Assembly (NCBI RefSeq): GCF_002085925.2
Contig: NZ_CP053562.1
Coordinates: 3,795,501-3,859,500 of the forward strand
Length of the DNA: 64,000 bases
Direction: 5' to 3'
Origin: Thioclava electrotropha
GTDB lineage: Bacteria > Pseudomonadota > Alphaproteobacteria > Rhodobacterales > Rhodobacteraceae
Under the pieces are notes generated by a model. The model worked only from the letters and a program-made list of their open reading frames with translations, did no database searches and was not told where the DNA came from. This document shows positions 36,983 to 49,146 of this stretch, one piece after another; positions within the stretch are counted from its first letter, which is position 1; each line of letters starts with the position of its first letter. The translations under genes and the position numbers were made by a program.

Positions 36983-37618
36983 ATGTCCGAGCCCAAGACC
37001 CAGATCGAGTCCCTCTTCGTCACCCGCCTCTACCGCGCCTCTCTATCCGCATTCGGCCCCAAGGTCGATACGGGCGAACTGGAAGCCTCGTGCTATGCCA
37101 TCGCCGAGGATGACGAGGCCGGTCAGGACTGGTGCGAGGAGAACGGCTATCCGGGTTACACCTCCTACGCCTCGCTCACCGACCTGCCCTGGCGCTTCCC
37201 GATCTTCGCGGACATGGTGAAGGCATTGGACAAGCACGTCGCGGCCTTCGCCGAGGATCTGCAATTCGATCTGGGCGAGGGCAAGCTGGTGCTCGAAGAC
37301 CTCTGGATCAACATCCTGCCCGAAGGCGGCACCCATAGTTCGCACCTCCACCCCCATTCGGTGATCTCGGGCACGACCTATGTCGCGATGCCCGACGGCG
37401 CCTCTGCGCTGAAGCTGGAAGACCCGCGCAGCGCCCGGATGATGGCGGCCCCTACCCGCCTCAAGACCGCCCGGCGCGAGCTGCAGCCCTTCATCTACAT
37501 CGCCCCCGAACCCGGCGAGGTGCTGCTCTGGGAAAGCTGGCTGCGCCACGAGGTGCCGATGAACATGGCCGAGGACGAGCGCATCTCGGTGAGCTTCAAT
37601 TACAAATGGGTGGATTGA
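36983..37618 (+). CDS. TIGR02466-like putative 2-oxoglutarate/Fe(II) oxygenase
   Basis: A 211-residue protein resembling the TIGR02466 family. Candidate metal and co-substrate residues are the His cluster in SSHLHPHSVISGTTYV (residues ~115-130), a distal His in WLRHEVPM, and Arg in DERISVSFNYKW near the C-terminus, in the order expected of a 2OG-Fe(II) oxygenase. The substrate is unknown. It reads opposite to the ribosomal genes and sits with the HemG-like gene inside the split S10-spc cluster. Start at 36983 (MSEPKTQ) is where homology begins. Confidence 0.75.
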   Translation: MSEPKTQIESLFVTRLYRASLSAFGPKVDTGELEASCYAIAEDDEAGQDWCEENGYPGYTSYASLTDLPWRFPIFADMVKALDKHVAAFAEDLQFDLGEGKLVLEDLWINILPEGGTHSSHLHPHSVISGTTYVAMPDGASALKLEDPRSARMMAAPTRLKTARRELQPFIYIAPEPGEVLLWESWLRHEVPMNMAEDERISVSFNYKWVD

Positions 37619-37700
37619 GCCCTACGCTTTGATCGCAATCATAGCCAAACCGGGTCTCACCTGATTTCCTTGCTGCGCAACCAGATAACGGGAGCGCAGC

Positions 37701-38234
37701 ATGAAAACACTCGTCGCCTATGCCTCCAGCGAGGGGCAAACCCGCAAGATCGCGCGGCACGTCGCCGACCGGATCTCCGAATTGGGCCATTCCGCCGAAT
37801 TGATTTCCACTAAGGAAGCCGAGGGGATGGACCTCGACCGGTTCGACCGGATCATCCTCGCGGCCTCTATCCATGTCGGACATTATCAGGGCCGCTTCGC
37901 CGATTTCGTCGCAGAGCAACGCGACATCATCCGGAACCGCCCGAGCCTCTTCCTCTCCGTGTCCCTGGCCGCCGCCGGTCACGACGCGGAGGACTGGCGC
38001 GCCCTCGACAAGATCCTCAAGGATTTCGAGGCCGCTACCGGCTGGACGCCGGATCTGACGGAACAGATCGCGGGCGCTTACCTGCCGTCGAAATACGATG
38101 TCTTCCGGCGGTTCGTGATGCGCCGGATCGTGGCGAAGAAGGACCCCGATGCCGATCTCGACGCCGATATCGAATATACCGACTGGGAGGCGCTCGATGC
38201 GCTGATCGACGGCTGGATCTCCGACGGCGCCTGA
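37701..38234 (+). CDS. hemG: Flavodoxin-domain protein, HemG-like protoporphyrinogen oxidase
   Basis: A 177-residue flavodoxin-fold protein. The FMN loop is YASSEGQTRKIA (residues 6-17); IILAASIHVGHYQG and FLSVSLAAAGHD correspond to the segments of HemG, the quinone-linked protoporphyrinogen IX oxidase of heme synthesis. It lies 82 bases downstream of the oxygenase-like gene and before a bidirectional terminator. A general flavodoxin role is the alternative. Confidence 0.78.
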   Translation: MKTLVAYASSEGQTRKIARHVADRISELGHSAELISTKEAEGMDLDRFDRIILAASIHVGHYQGRFADFVAEQRDIIRNRPSLFLSVSLAAAGHDAEDWRALDKILKDFEAATGWTPDLTEQIAGAYLPSKYDVFRRFVMRRIVAKKDPDADLDADIEYTDWEALDALIDGWISDGA

Positions 38235-38253
38235 CCGCCCATCCTCCCAAAGC

Positions 38254-38285
38254 AAAAGCCCCGCCATCTCTGGCGGGGCTTTCGT
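38254..38285. terminator. Bidirectional terminator between the hemG-like gene and rplP
   Basis: The stem AAAGCCCCGCCA / TGGCGGGGCTTT has a TCTC loop. On the plus strand it runs into TTTCGTTTG; on the minus strand into TTTTGCTTTGG. It ends the minus-strand rplB-to-rplP transcript and the opposing hemG-like transcript. Confidence 0.85.
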
Positions 38286-38309
38286 TTGTCTTAAGCAGTC
38301 AGACCGGGA

Positions 38310-38723
38310 TTACCAGTCCTGACGCTCGACGATACGGCAGGCGACCGGAAGCTTGGCCGCGCCGAGGCGCAGAGCCTCGCGAGCGGTCTCTTCGTTGACG
38401 CCGTCGATCTCGAACATCACGCGGCCGGGCTTGACCTTGGCGGCCCAACGGTCGACCGAACCCTTACCTTTACCCATACGGACTTCGGTGGGTTTCGCGG
38501 TGATCGGGGTATCCGGGAAGATCCGGATCCAGACACGGCCTTGACGCTTCATGTGGCGGGTGATCGCACGACGCGCAGCTTCGATCTGACGGGCGGTAAC
38601 GCGCTCGGGCGCCTCTGCCTTGAGGCCGAAGTGACCGAAGTTCAGGTCGAAACCACCTTTGGCTTCACCGTGAATCCGGCCTTTGTGCATCTTGCGGAAC
38701 TTCGTCCGTTTCGGTTGCAGCAT
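38310..38723 (-). CDS. rplP: 50S ribosomal protein L16
   Basis: 137 residues. [19 protein letters not shown] and [20 protein letters not shown] are diagnostic. It is the last gene of the rplB block; the terminator 25 bases on separates it from rpmC. Confidence 0.96.
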   Translation of the reverse strand: MLQPKRTKFRKMHKGRIHGEAKGGFDLNFGHFGLKAEAPERVTARQIEAARRAITRHMKRQGRVWIRIFPDTPITAKPTEVRMGKGKGSVDRWAAKVKPGRVMFEIDGVNEETAREALRLGAAKLPVACRIVERQDW

Positions 38724-38737
38724 AACTATCTACTCCC

Positions 38738-39445
38738 TCAGCGATCGCGACGCGGGCCGCGCGGTGCCGGGCCCTCTTGGGCTTCAGCGTGCTTGCGGTC
38801 ACGAGCTTGCGGATCATGTTCCATGATCTCGCCTTTGAAGATCCAGACCTTCACGCCGATGATCCCGTAGGGGGTCGACGCTTCGGACAGCGCATAGTCG
38901 ATATCGGCACGCAGGGTGTGCAGCGGAACGCGACCTTCGCGATACCACTCGGTACGTGCGATCTCGGCGCCGCCCAGACGGCCAGCGACGTTCACACGGA
39001 TACCAAGACCACCCATACGCATCGCGTTCTGCACCGAGCGCTTCATGGCGCGACGGAACGAGACACGACGCTCGAGCTGCTGTGCGATCGACTCGGCGAC
39101 GAGCTGCGCATCGAGTTCCGGCTTGCGGACTTCGACGATGTTCAGGTGCAGCTCGCTGTCGGTGAAGTTCGCCAGCTTCTTGCGGAGCGCTTCGATGTCA
39201 GCGCCCTTCTTGCCGATGATGACGCCCGGACGTGCTGCGTGAATGGTCACACGGCACTTCTTGTGCGGACGCTCGATGATGACACGGCTGATGCCGGCCT
39301 GCTTGGCTTCCTCGTGGATGAACTCGCGGATCTTGATGTCCTCGAGCAGCAGGTCGCCGTAGTCTTTGCTGTCGGCATACCAGCGGCTATCCCAGGTGCG
39401 GTTGACCTGGAGGCGCATGCCGATCGGATTAACCTTCTGACCCAT
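38738..39445 (-). CDS. rpsC: 30S ribosomal protein S3
   Basis: 235 residues. [20 protein letters not shown], the KH-domain [16 protein letters not shown] and the C-terminal [15 protein letters not shown] are clear. It shares one base with the rplV stop (TAATG). Confidence 0.96.
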   Translation of the reverse strand: MGQKVNPIGMRLQVNRTWDSRWYADSKDYGDLLLEDIKIREFIHEEAKQAGISRVIIERPHKKCRVTIHAARPGVIIGKKGADIEALRKKLANFTDSELHLNIVEVRKPELDAQLVAESIAQQLERRVSFRRAMKRSVQNAMRMGGLGIRVNVAGRLGGAEIARTEWYREGRVPLHTLRADIDYALSEASTPYGIIGVKVWIFKGEIMEHDPQARDRKHAEAQEGPAPRGPRRDR

Positions 39446-39825
39446 TACGCTTGCTCCTCAACCTGACGCACCTTGATGGTGATTTCCGAGAACGGCTTCA
39501 TGATCTTGCCGAAGCGACCACGTGCCCGCGGACGGCCACGCTTCATCACCAGGTTCTTGCCAACCCAGGCTTCCGCCACGACGAGCTCGTCCACGTCCAG
39601 GCCGTGGTTGTTCTCAGCGTTGGCGATTGCCGACTGAAGGCACTTCTTCACGTCGAGCGCGATGCGCTTCTTCGAGAAGGTCAGGTCCGAAAGGGCCTTG
39701 TCGACCTTCTTGCCACGGATCATCGCGGCGACGAGGTTCAGTTTCTGCGGCGAGGTGCGAAGCATGCGGGTCTTCGCCATCGCTTCGTTCTCCGCCACGC
39801 GGCGCGGATTCTTTTCCTTACCCAT
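39445..39825 (-). CDS. rplV: 50S ribosomal protein L22
   Basis: 126 residues. [36 protein letters not shown] and the C-terminal [19 protein letters not shown] (the exit-tunnel loop side) identify L22. It follows rpsS by five bases. Confidence 0.96.
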   Translation of the reverse strand: MGKEKNPRRVAENEAMAKTRMLRTSPQKLNLVAAMIRGKKVDKALSDLTFSKKRIALDVKKCLQSAIANAENNHGLDVDELVVAEAWVGKNLVMKRGRPRARGRFGKIMKPFSEITIKVRQVEEQA

Positions 39826-39830
39826 GACGA

Positions 39831-40109
39831 TTACTTCCTCTTGGCTTTTTTGTCGGCCGCATGCCCGTAATAGGTGCGGGTCGGCGAATATTCACCGAAC
39901 TTCTGACCGATCATTTCCTCGGTGACGTTCACCGGGATGTGCTTGTGGCCGTTGTAGACCCCAAAGGTCAGACCAACGAATTGCGGCAGGATGGTGGAGC
40001 GACGCGACCAGATCTTGATGACGTCGCCTTTGCCCGACTCGCGAGCCTTCTCTGCTTTTTTCAGCAGGTAGGCATCAACGAAGGGGCCTTTCCAAACAGA
40101 ACGAGACAT
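39831..40109 (-). CDS. rpsS: 30S ribosomal protein S19
   Basis: 92 residues. [20 protein letters not shown] and [20 protein letters not shown] are diagnostic. It begins three bases after the rplB stop. Confidence 0.96.
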   Translation of the reverse strand: MSRSVWKGPFVDAYLLKKAEKARESGKGDVIKIWSRRSTILPQFVGLTFGVYNGHKHIPVNVTEEMIGQKFGEYSPTRTYYGHAADKKAKRK

Positions 40110-40112
40110 ATG

Positions 40113-40952
40113 TTAGCGACCCTTCTTCTTCGCGTGACGCGAACGCAGGATATACTGGTCCGTCTTCTTGTTGACGCGCGTGCGCTTGCCCTTGGTGGGC
40201 TTGCCCCACGGCGTAACCGGATGACGGCCACCCGAGGTACGACCTTCACCACCACCGTGCGGGTGGTCGATCGGGTTCATCGCGACACCGCGGACGGTCG
40301 GACGGACGCCCATGTGGCGCTTACGACCGGCTTTACCGAGGTTCTGGTTCGAGTGGTCGGCGTTCGACACGGCACCGATGGTCGCCATGCATTCCTGACG
40401 CACGAGGCGCAGTTCGCCCGACGAAAGACGCAGCTGAGCGTAGCCACCGTCACGGCCGACGAATTGGGCGTAGGTGCCCGCGGCGCGTGCGATCTGGCCA
40501 CCCTTGCCGGGCTTCAGTTCGACGTTGTGGACGATGGTACCGATCGGCATGCCCGAGAACGGCATCGCGTTGCCCGGCTTGACGTCGTGACGCGAGCCCG
40601 AAACGACCTTGTCACCGACAGCGAGACGCTGGGGTGCGAGGATGTAGGCCTGCTCACCATCTTCATAGTTGATCAGCGCGATGAAGGCGGTCCGGTTCGG
40701 ATCGTATTCGATCCGCTCGACGGTGCCTTGAACATCGAACTTGCGACGCTTGAAATCGACGATGCGGTAGAGACGCTTCGCGCCACCACCCTTGTGCCAC
40801 ATCGTGATCCGCCCGGTGTTGTTCCGGCCACCCGACTTGGTCAAACCCTGCGTGAGGGCTTTGACCGGACGGCCTTTCCAAAGCTCCGAACGGTCGATCA
40901 GAACCAGCCCACGCTGGCCCGGCGTCGTCGGCTTATACGACTTGAGTGCCAT
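40113..40952 (-). CDS. rplB: 50S ribosomal protein L2
   Basis: 279 residues. [20 protein letters not shown] at the start and the peptidyl-transferase-proximal [18 protein letters not shown] near residue 225 are intact. It is the first gene of its transcript because an opposing gene and terminators separate it from rplW. A candidate promoter is at 41001-41031. Confidence 0.96.
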   Translation of the reverse strand: MALKSYKPTTPGQRGLVLIDRSELWKGRPVKALTQGLTKSGGRNNTGRITMWHKGGGAKRLYRIVDFKRRKFDVQGTVERIEYDPNRTAFIALINYEDGEQAYILAPQRLAVGDKVVSGSRHDVKPGNAMPFSGMPIGTIVHNVELKPGKGGQIARAAGTYAQFVGRDGGYAQLRLSSGELRLVRQECMATIGAVSNADHSNQNLGKAGRKRHMGVRPTVRGVAMNPIDHPHGGGEGRTSGGRHPVTPWGKPTKGKRTRVNKKTDQYILRSRHAKKKGR

Positions 40953-41000
40953 GCTTTCTGTCTTCCGTTGGTTTGCGGCGAGTTGCCCCGCCTGTCTGTG

Positions 41001-41031
41001 TGTATAGGGCCCCGAAGGTCCCCGAATTCAA
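41001..41031 (-). promoter_or_regulatory. Candidate promoter of the rplB-to-rplP block
   Basis: On the minus strand TTGAAT (41031-41026) and TATACA (41006-41001) are 19 bases apart, with the -10 box ~48 bases before the rplB start. The spacing is long, so the call is tentative. Confidence 0.4.
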
Positions 41032-41207
41032 AAATCACGGGCCCCGGAACGAATCCGAGGCCGCGAGACTGGCGCGATGTAGCAGGGATGCGGGGGTGAG
41101 TCTATAGGCTTGGCCTGTTTTTGCGCGCGACGGACCAAGCAACTGGCGCTTCGTCGTCCGGGCGGGCAAAATGGCTCTCGAGGCAGAAGACATAACAGGA
41201 GCAACCA

Positions 41208-41513
41208 ATGCGTCCAACCCGAGCAATCCTCCTTGCAGCCGCGCTTTGCGCGGCAGCGACCCTCGCCACCCCCACCCTCGCCGACGCATGGCGCGGCACC
41301 TATGAGGTCGCCGGGGTGAAAGGCGAGGACATGCTGAAACTGCGCGCAGGCCCCGGCACCGGCTACAAGGTGATCCTGGGGCTTCCGAACGGCGCGCTCG
41401 TCCATGTGCGCAGCTGCGAGCGCAGCGGCAATACCCGCTGGTGCAACGTCTCGCTCGACGTCGCCCGCAACCTGCGCGGCTATGTCTCGGAGAGCTACCT
41501 GCGCGAGAAGTGA
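41208..41513 (+). CDS. Secreted SH3-like domain protein
   Basis: A 101-residue protein with a signal peptide (residues 1-26, cleavage after TLADA or so). The mature part is one bacterial SH3-like domain: DMLKLRAGPGTGYKVILGLP, two Cys (C70 and C79, a possible disulfide) and GYVSESYLREK at the end. Such domains often bind cell-wall peptides. It reads against the ribosomal genes in the gap between rplW and rplB, behind AACAGGAG. Confidence 0.8.
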   Translation: MRPTRAILLAAALCAAATLATPTLADAWRGTYEVAGVKGEDMLKLRAGPGTGYKVILGLPNGALVHVRSCERSGNTRWCNVSLDVARNLRGYVSESYLREK

Positions 41514-41589
41514 GGCGCTGGCGCTGCCCAGGCTGGCCGCCCGGGCACTCCATGAGCGGCAAGCGCTCCCTCCCCCCCGACACGGCAAA

Positions 41590-41627
41590 CGAAAAGGCCC
41601 CCGCATCAGCGAGGGCCTTCTCAATTT
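41590..41627. terminator. Bidirectional terminator between SH3 protein gene and rplW
   Basis: The stem AAGGCCCcCGC / GCGaGGGCCTT has an ATCA loop. On the minus strand it is followed by TTTTCGTTTG, which ends the rpsJ-rplC-rplD-rplW transcript; on the plus strand by CTCAATTTC after the SH3 gene. Confidence 0.75.
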
Positions 41628-41642
41628 CTCTGTCCTACCGGA

Positions 41643-41939
41643 TTACAGACCGGTGGTGACGTCGATCGTGTTGCCTTCTTCCAGCGTCACGTAGGCTTTC
41701 TTGAAGTCCGAGCGACGGCCGGGGGTGCCCCGGAAGCGCTTGGTCTTGCCTTTGGTGATGGTGGTGTTGACCGCCTTCACCTTGACGCCGAAGAGAGTCT
41801 CAACAGCTTCTTTGATCTGCGGCTTCGAAGCGTCTTTAGCAACTTCGAAAACAACAGCGCCGTTCTCCGAGGCCATGGTGGCCTTTTCGGTGATGATCGG
41901 CTTGACGATCACGTCGTAATGTTCGGGTTTCGCGCTCAT
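41643..41939 (-). CDS. rplW: 50S ribosomal protein L23
   Basis: 98 residues. [20 protein letters not shown] and [20 protein letters not shown] are typical. The start overlaps the rplD stop by four bases. It sits at the tunnel exit and docks trigger factor and SRP. Confidence 0.96.
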   Translation of the reverse strand: MSAKPEHYDVIVKPIITEKATMASENGAVVFEVAKDASKPQIKEAVETLFGVKVKAVNTTITKGKTKRFRGTPGRRSDFKKAYVTLEEGNTIDVTTGL

Positions 41940-42556
41940 TTCAGACGAGCCTCCAGAGCTTCGACACCCGCCTTCGTGAGCACGAGCGTGTCACGCTTGA
42001 GGATGTCATACACGTTGGCGCCCATCGAAGGCAGCACATCGATGCCGTCGATGTTGCGCGCGGCTTGGGCGAAGTTCTCGTTCACCTCGGCCCCGTCGAT
42101 CACCAGCACCTTTTTCCAGCCCAGCTCCTTGGCGGCTTTCGCCAGCAGCTTGGTCTTGGCTTCGGCGAGCTGCGCGTCCTCCAGGACGATCAGTTTGCCA
42201 GCGGCGGCTTTCGACGACAGCGCGTGCTTCAGACCCAGAGCCCGGAACTTCTTGGGCAGGTCATGAGCGTGGCTGCGCGGGGTCGGGCCCTTGTAGACAC
42301 CACCCTTGCGGAAGATCGGCGCCTTGCGGGAGCCGTGACGTGCGCCACCGGTGCCCTTCTGACGGTAGATCTTCTTGGTCGAGTAGCTGACCTCCGAGCG
42401 GGTGAGAACCGAGTGGGTGCCCTGCTGAGCCTTCGCGCGCTGCCAGCGCACGACGCGATGCAGGATGTCCGCACGCGGCTCGAGCCCGAAGATCTCGTCG
42501 GCGAGGTCGATCGAACCGGCTTTGCCGGCGTCGAGCTTGATCACATCGAGTTTCAT
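41936..42556 (-). CDS. rplD: 50S ribosomal protein L4
   Basis: 206 residues. [20 protein letters not shown] (tunnel loop) and [20 protein letters not shown] are diagnostic. It overlaps rplC and rplW by ATGA junctions. In E. coli L4 autoregulates the S10 operon; not tested here. Confidence 0.96.
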   Translation of the reverse strand: MKLDVIKLDAGKAGSIDLADEIFGLEPRADILHRVVRWQRAKAQQGTHSVLTRSEVSYSTKKIYRQKGTGGARHGSRKAPIFRKGGVYKGPTPRSHAHDLPKKFRALGLKHALSSKAAAGKLIVLEDAQLAEAKTKLLAKAAKELGWKKVLVIDGAEVNENFAQAARNIDGIDVLPSMGANVYDILKRDTLVLTKAGVEALEARLK

Positions 42557-43419
42557 TGCTTGTCTCCTTCGGGCGCTTCGCCGCCGTCTTCGCCTTTGTC
42601 GGCTTCGATCGACTCTTCAGCTTCCTTCAGCGCAGCAGCTTCCTGAGCGGCCTGCTCCTCGGCGAGACGCTGAGCTTCGGCTTCAGCCTCGGCAGCAGCA
42701 GCGGCAGCGGCTTCTTCAGCAGCTTTCGCAGCGGCTTCGGCAGCCGACTTCAGCGCGGCGGGGTAGATGATGTTCTCGGAGAGCGGCTTCTTGACCGCAT
42801 CCTTGACCGTCACCCAGCCACCTTTGGCGCCCGGCACCGAACCCTTGACCATGATCAGGCCACGGTCGGCATCGGTCTTGACGACCTGAAGGTTCTGGGT
42901 CGTGACGCGCACGGCACCGAGGTGACCTGCCATCTTCTTGCCCTTGAACACTTTGCCCGGGTCCTGACACTGACCGGTCGAACCGTGCGAGCGGTGCGAG
43001 ATCGACACACCGTGCGTGGCGCGCAGACCGCCGAAGTTGTGACGCTTCATAGCACCGGCGAAACCCTTACCGATCGAGGTGCCCGCGATATCCACGAACT
43101 GACCTTCGAAATAGTGGTTCGCGGTGATTTCCTCGCCCACTTCGATCAGGTTTTCTTCAGCGACGCGGAATTCCGCGACTTTGCGCTTCGGGGCGACATT
43201 GGCTTTCGCGAAGTGACCACGCAGAGCGGCGGTCGTACGCTTGGCCTTGGCTTCACCAGCGCCGAGCTGAACGGCGGTGTAGCCGTCGAGTTCGGAAGTG
43301 CGCTGAGCCACCACCTGAAGCTTGTCGAGTTGGAGAACGGTCACAGGAACCTGCTTGCCGTCCTCAAGGAAGAGCCGGGTCATGCCCAGCTTCTTGGCGA
43401 TAACACCAGTCCGCAGCAT
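42553..43419 (-). CDS. rplC: 50S ribosomal protein L3 with long acidic/alanine-rich C-terminal extension
   Basis: 288 residues against 209 in E. coli. The core is normal: [17 protein letters not shown] and [20 protein letters not shown] (the central loop region). From about residue 224 on, 65 extra residues are almost only Ala, Glu, Gln and Asp (e.g. [14 protein letters not shown]) and probably form a helix followed by a disordered acidic tail. The frame runs without interruption to an ATGA overlap with rplD, so the tail is real coding sequence. Confidence 0.95.
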   Translation of the reverse strand: MLRTGVIAKKLGMTRLFLEDGKQVPVTVLQLDKLQVVAQRTSELDGYTAVQLGAGEAKAKRTTAALRGHFAKANVAPKRKVAEFRVAEENLIEVGEEITANHYFEGQFVDIAGTSIGKGFAGAMKRHNFGGLRATHGVSISHRSHGSTGQCQDPGKVFKGKKMAGHLGAVRVTTQNLQVVKTDADRGLIMVKGSVPGAKGGWVTVKDAVKKPLSENIIYPAALKSAAEAAAKAAEEAAAAAAAEAEAEAQRLAEEQAAQEAAALKEAEESIEADKGEDGGEAPEGDKQ

Positions 43420-43429
43420 AATGCCCTCC

Positions 43430-43738
43430 TTACACCTTGATCTCGACGTCGACGCCCGCTGCGAGGTCGAGCTTCATCAGCGCGTCCACGGTCTGGGGGG
43501 TCGGATCGACGATGTCGAGAAGACGCTTGTGCGTCCGGATTTCCCACTGGTCGCGCGACTTCTTGTCGATGTGCGGACCACGCAGAACCGTGAATTTCTC
43601 GATCTTGTTCGGGAGCGGGATGGGCCCGCGAACCTGAGCACCCGTGCGCTTCGCGGTGTTCACGATTTCCTGGGTGCTGGCGTCCAGCACGCGGTAATCG
43701 AACGCCTTGAGCCGGATGCGGATATTTTGGCCGGTCAT
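43430..43738 (-). CDS. rpsJ: 30S ribosomal protein S10 / NusE
   Basis: 102 residues. [20 protein letters not shown] and [20 protein letters not shown] are diagnostic. It also serves in NusB-NusG antitermination. First gene of the S10 block; a predicted promoter lies at 43836-43864. Confidence 0.96.
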   Translation of the reverse strand: MTGQNIRIRLKAFDYRVLDASTQEIVNTAKRTGAQVRGPIPLPNKIEKFTVLRGPHIDKKSRDQWEIRTHKRLLDIVDPTPQTVDALMKLDLAAGVDVEIKV

Positions 43739-43835
43739 ATGTCATGCCTCTTCGCATGGCGTGAAGGTTGAGAGGCAGACGGCACCGAATGTAGCGCCTG
43801 CATCGAACCTGAAAATCTTGGCAGATCAGGCGCGT

Positions 43836-43864
43836 CCTCTATGGCGTCACTCTGAGTCTGTCAA
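43836..43864 (-). promoter_or_regulatory. Predicted promoter of rpsJ-rplC-rplD-rplW
   Basis: On the minus strand a perfect TTGACA (43864-43859) and TAGAGG (43841-43836) are 17 bases apart. The leader to rpsJ is ~90 bases. Just upstream (43869-43896) is an inverted repeat GAATGG...CCATTC with GCGC pairs, which may end the tuf transcript or be a regulator site. Confidence 0.62.
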
Positions 43865-43915
43865 GAGCGAATGGCGCGCCTTTCGGCGCACCATTCAAAT
43901 TCTTTCCAACTGTCG

Positions 43916-43945
43916 TTTTCGGGGCCCCGGAGAGGGCTCCGAAAC
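43916..43945 (-). terminator. Hairpin after tuf
   Basis: TTTCGG-GCCC / GGGC-CCGAAA, an interrupted stem, starts seven bases after the tuf stop. On the minus strand it is followed by AACGAC rather than a U-run, so it may be a partial or factor-assisted terminator. Confidence 0.4.
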
Positions 43946-43951
43946 CATCGA

Positions 43952-45127
<1,176 letters not shown>

Positions 45128-45160
45128 GATGGCCTCCTGTCAGTGCGTTGGATTGGAAAG

Positions 45161-45180
45161 GCGCCGGGTTGCCCCGGCGC
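45161..45180 (-). terminator. Hairpin between fusA and tuf
   Basis: The stem GCGCCGGG / CCCGGCGC has a 4-base loop. On the minus strand it is followed by CTTTCC. It could attenuate transcription or mark a processing site between the two genes. Confidence 0.45.
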
Positions 45181-45187
45181 ACGTCCC

Positions 45188-47311
<2,124 letters not shown>

Positions 47312-47329
47312 TGTGGCGTCCTTCCGTTA

Positions 47330-47812
<483 letters not shown>

Positions 47813-48184
47813 TTACTTCGGACGCTTCGCGCCGTATTTCGAACGGCGTTGACGACGGTCTTTAACACCTTGCGTATCGAGCACACCGCGCAGGATGTGG
47901 TAACGAACGCCCGGAAGGTCTTTCACACGGCCGCCACGGATGAGCACAACGGAGTGCTCCTGGAGGTTGTGCTTTTCGCCCGGGATGTAGGAAATGACCT
48001 CGAAGCCATTCGTCAGGCGCACCTTGGCGACCTTACGCATAGCGGAGTTCGGTTTCTTCGGCGTCGTCGTGTAGACGCGCGTGCAAACGCCACGCTTTTG
48101 CGGGCACTCTTGGAGGTGTTGCGACTTAGAGCGCTTCACCTTGGGCTGCCGCGGTTTGCGGATCAGCTGTTGGATCGTCGGCAT
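47813..48184 (-). CDS. rpsL: 30S ribosomal protein S12
   Basis: 123 residues. The decoding-site segments [10 protein letters not shown] (Lys43) and [14 protein letters not shown] are wild-type, so no streptomycin-resistance substitution is visible. The ATG at 48184 ([11 protein letters not shown]) is the family start; the longer frame upstream is leader. It opens the str operon behind a strong promoter at 48404-48432. Confidence 0.97.
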   Translation of the reverse strand: MPTIQQLIRKPRQPKVKRSKSQHLQECPQKRGVCTRVYTTTPKKPNSAMRKVAKVRLTNGFEVISYIPGEKHNLQEHSVVLIRGGRVKDLPGVRYHILRGVLDTQGVKDRRQRRSKYGAKRPK

Positions 48185-48403
48185 TCGGTTCCCCGTTCTG
48201 CTGTCAATACTCGCCCCGTTTCCGGAGGCGCCACTTCTCGACGCGTTTCCGCGCGGATTCGCGAAAACGCCAAATCGCATTCCTCCCCGGCCCGAGGACC
48301 GCGGCGAATGCGTTGAATTCCAGAGGATCGGGGCGAAGGCCCGGATCATGACCACTAGAAATCGGCGACCCTCCGGGCAGACTTCGCCCGTCAGGTAGCG
48401 CGG

Positions 48404-48432
48404 CGTATAGGGGGAGTCGTTTGGGTTGTCAA
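48404..48432 (-). promoter_or_regulatory. Predicted promoter of the str operon
   Basis: On the minus strand a perfect TTGACA (48432-48427) and TATACG (48409-48404) are 17 bases apart. The -35 box overlaps the stop codon (48431-48429) of the upstream PAP2 gene. The leader to rpsL is ~210 bases and has no recognised element. Confidence 0.68.
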
Positions 48433-49145
48433 CTCTCGCGGCGGGTCCGTGCGAGGAGCTGCGCGCCCCACCCCGCAAAGAGGATCCCCCAGAGCAGCCA
48501 GGCCACCGTAAGGCTCACCAGCCCGGCGAAATAGGTATCCGACAGGAAGTGCCGCCCGGTGCCGACCCGCTGCACGATGATGAAGACCGCGACGAAGACG
48601 CCGATGGCCCGCAGATAGAGCAATCCCCAGCGCGGGAGGCGTAGCCGCGACAGCTCCGCGCCGAGCCAGATCAGCAGCCCCAGCGCCACCGCCGCCGCCA
48701 CCTCGCCCGATACGAACGAGCAGTTCCGCGAGCATTGATCGGTGAAGGTGCCCGCAAGACTGAAATGATGCGCGCCGCCGAAGAGATCGACATCGGCCGG
48801 GCGCGCGCGTCCCGAATTGGCCTTGAGGACCCCGTTCACCACCACGATCGGGCCGAGCAGGTAGAGCAGGCAGACGAAGGCCCAGATCCGCGCCGGCAGG
48901 CGCAGCACCGTGCGATGGCGCAGCCCCGCCCAGGGCCAGGCCACGAGCGAGACGAGGAACAGCACGATCGAGACATCCCAGATCCGCTGGCGCAGCCACT
49001 CCCAGAGCGGATTGGTGATCACCGAGAACCCCTCCCCTGCCCGGTAGAACAGCCCGGCGACGCCGAGATCGAGTTCCGGCACGAAGCGGAACAGCAGAAA
49101 GCCCCCGATCCACGCCGCCAGCAACAGGCGGCCCGCGAATATCAT
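48429..49145 (-). CDS. PAP2-family lipid phosphatase
   Basis: A 238-residue membrane protein with about six helices. The three phosphatase motifs are present: [16 protein letters not shown] (a variant of PSGH) and [10 protein letters not shown] with the nucleophilic His. It fits the LpxE-like group that removes phosphate from lipid A or other lipids. Start at 49145 lies one base after the stop of the glycosyltransferase upstream. It is the last gene of a four-gene lipid-sugar operon. Confidence 0.83.
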   Translation of the reverse strand: MIFAGRLLLAAWIGGFLLFRFVPELDLGVAGLFYRAGEGFSVITNPLWEWLRQRIWDVSIVLFLVSLVAWPWAGLRHRTVLRLPARIWAFVCLLYLLGPIVVVNGVLKANSGRARPADVDLFGGAHHFSLAGTFTDQCSRNCSFVSGEVAAAVALGLLIWLGAELSRLRLPRWGLLYLRAIGVFVAVFIIVQRVGTGRHFLSDTYFAGLVSLTVAWLLWGILFAGWGAQLLARTRRES

Positions 49146-49146
49146 G

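Noticed and set aside
47813..48184. Possible streptomycin-resistance change in rpsL
   Set aside because: Lys43 and the KDLPGVRYH segment are wild-type.
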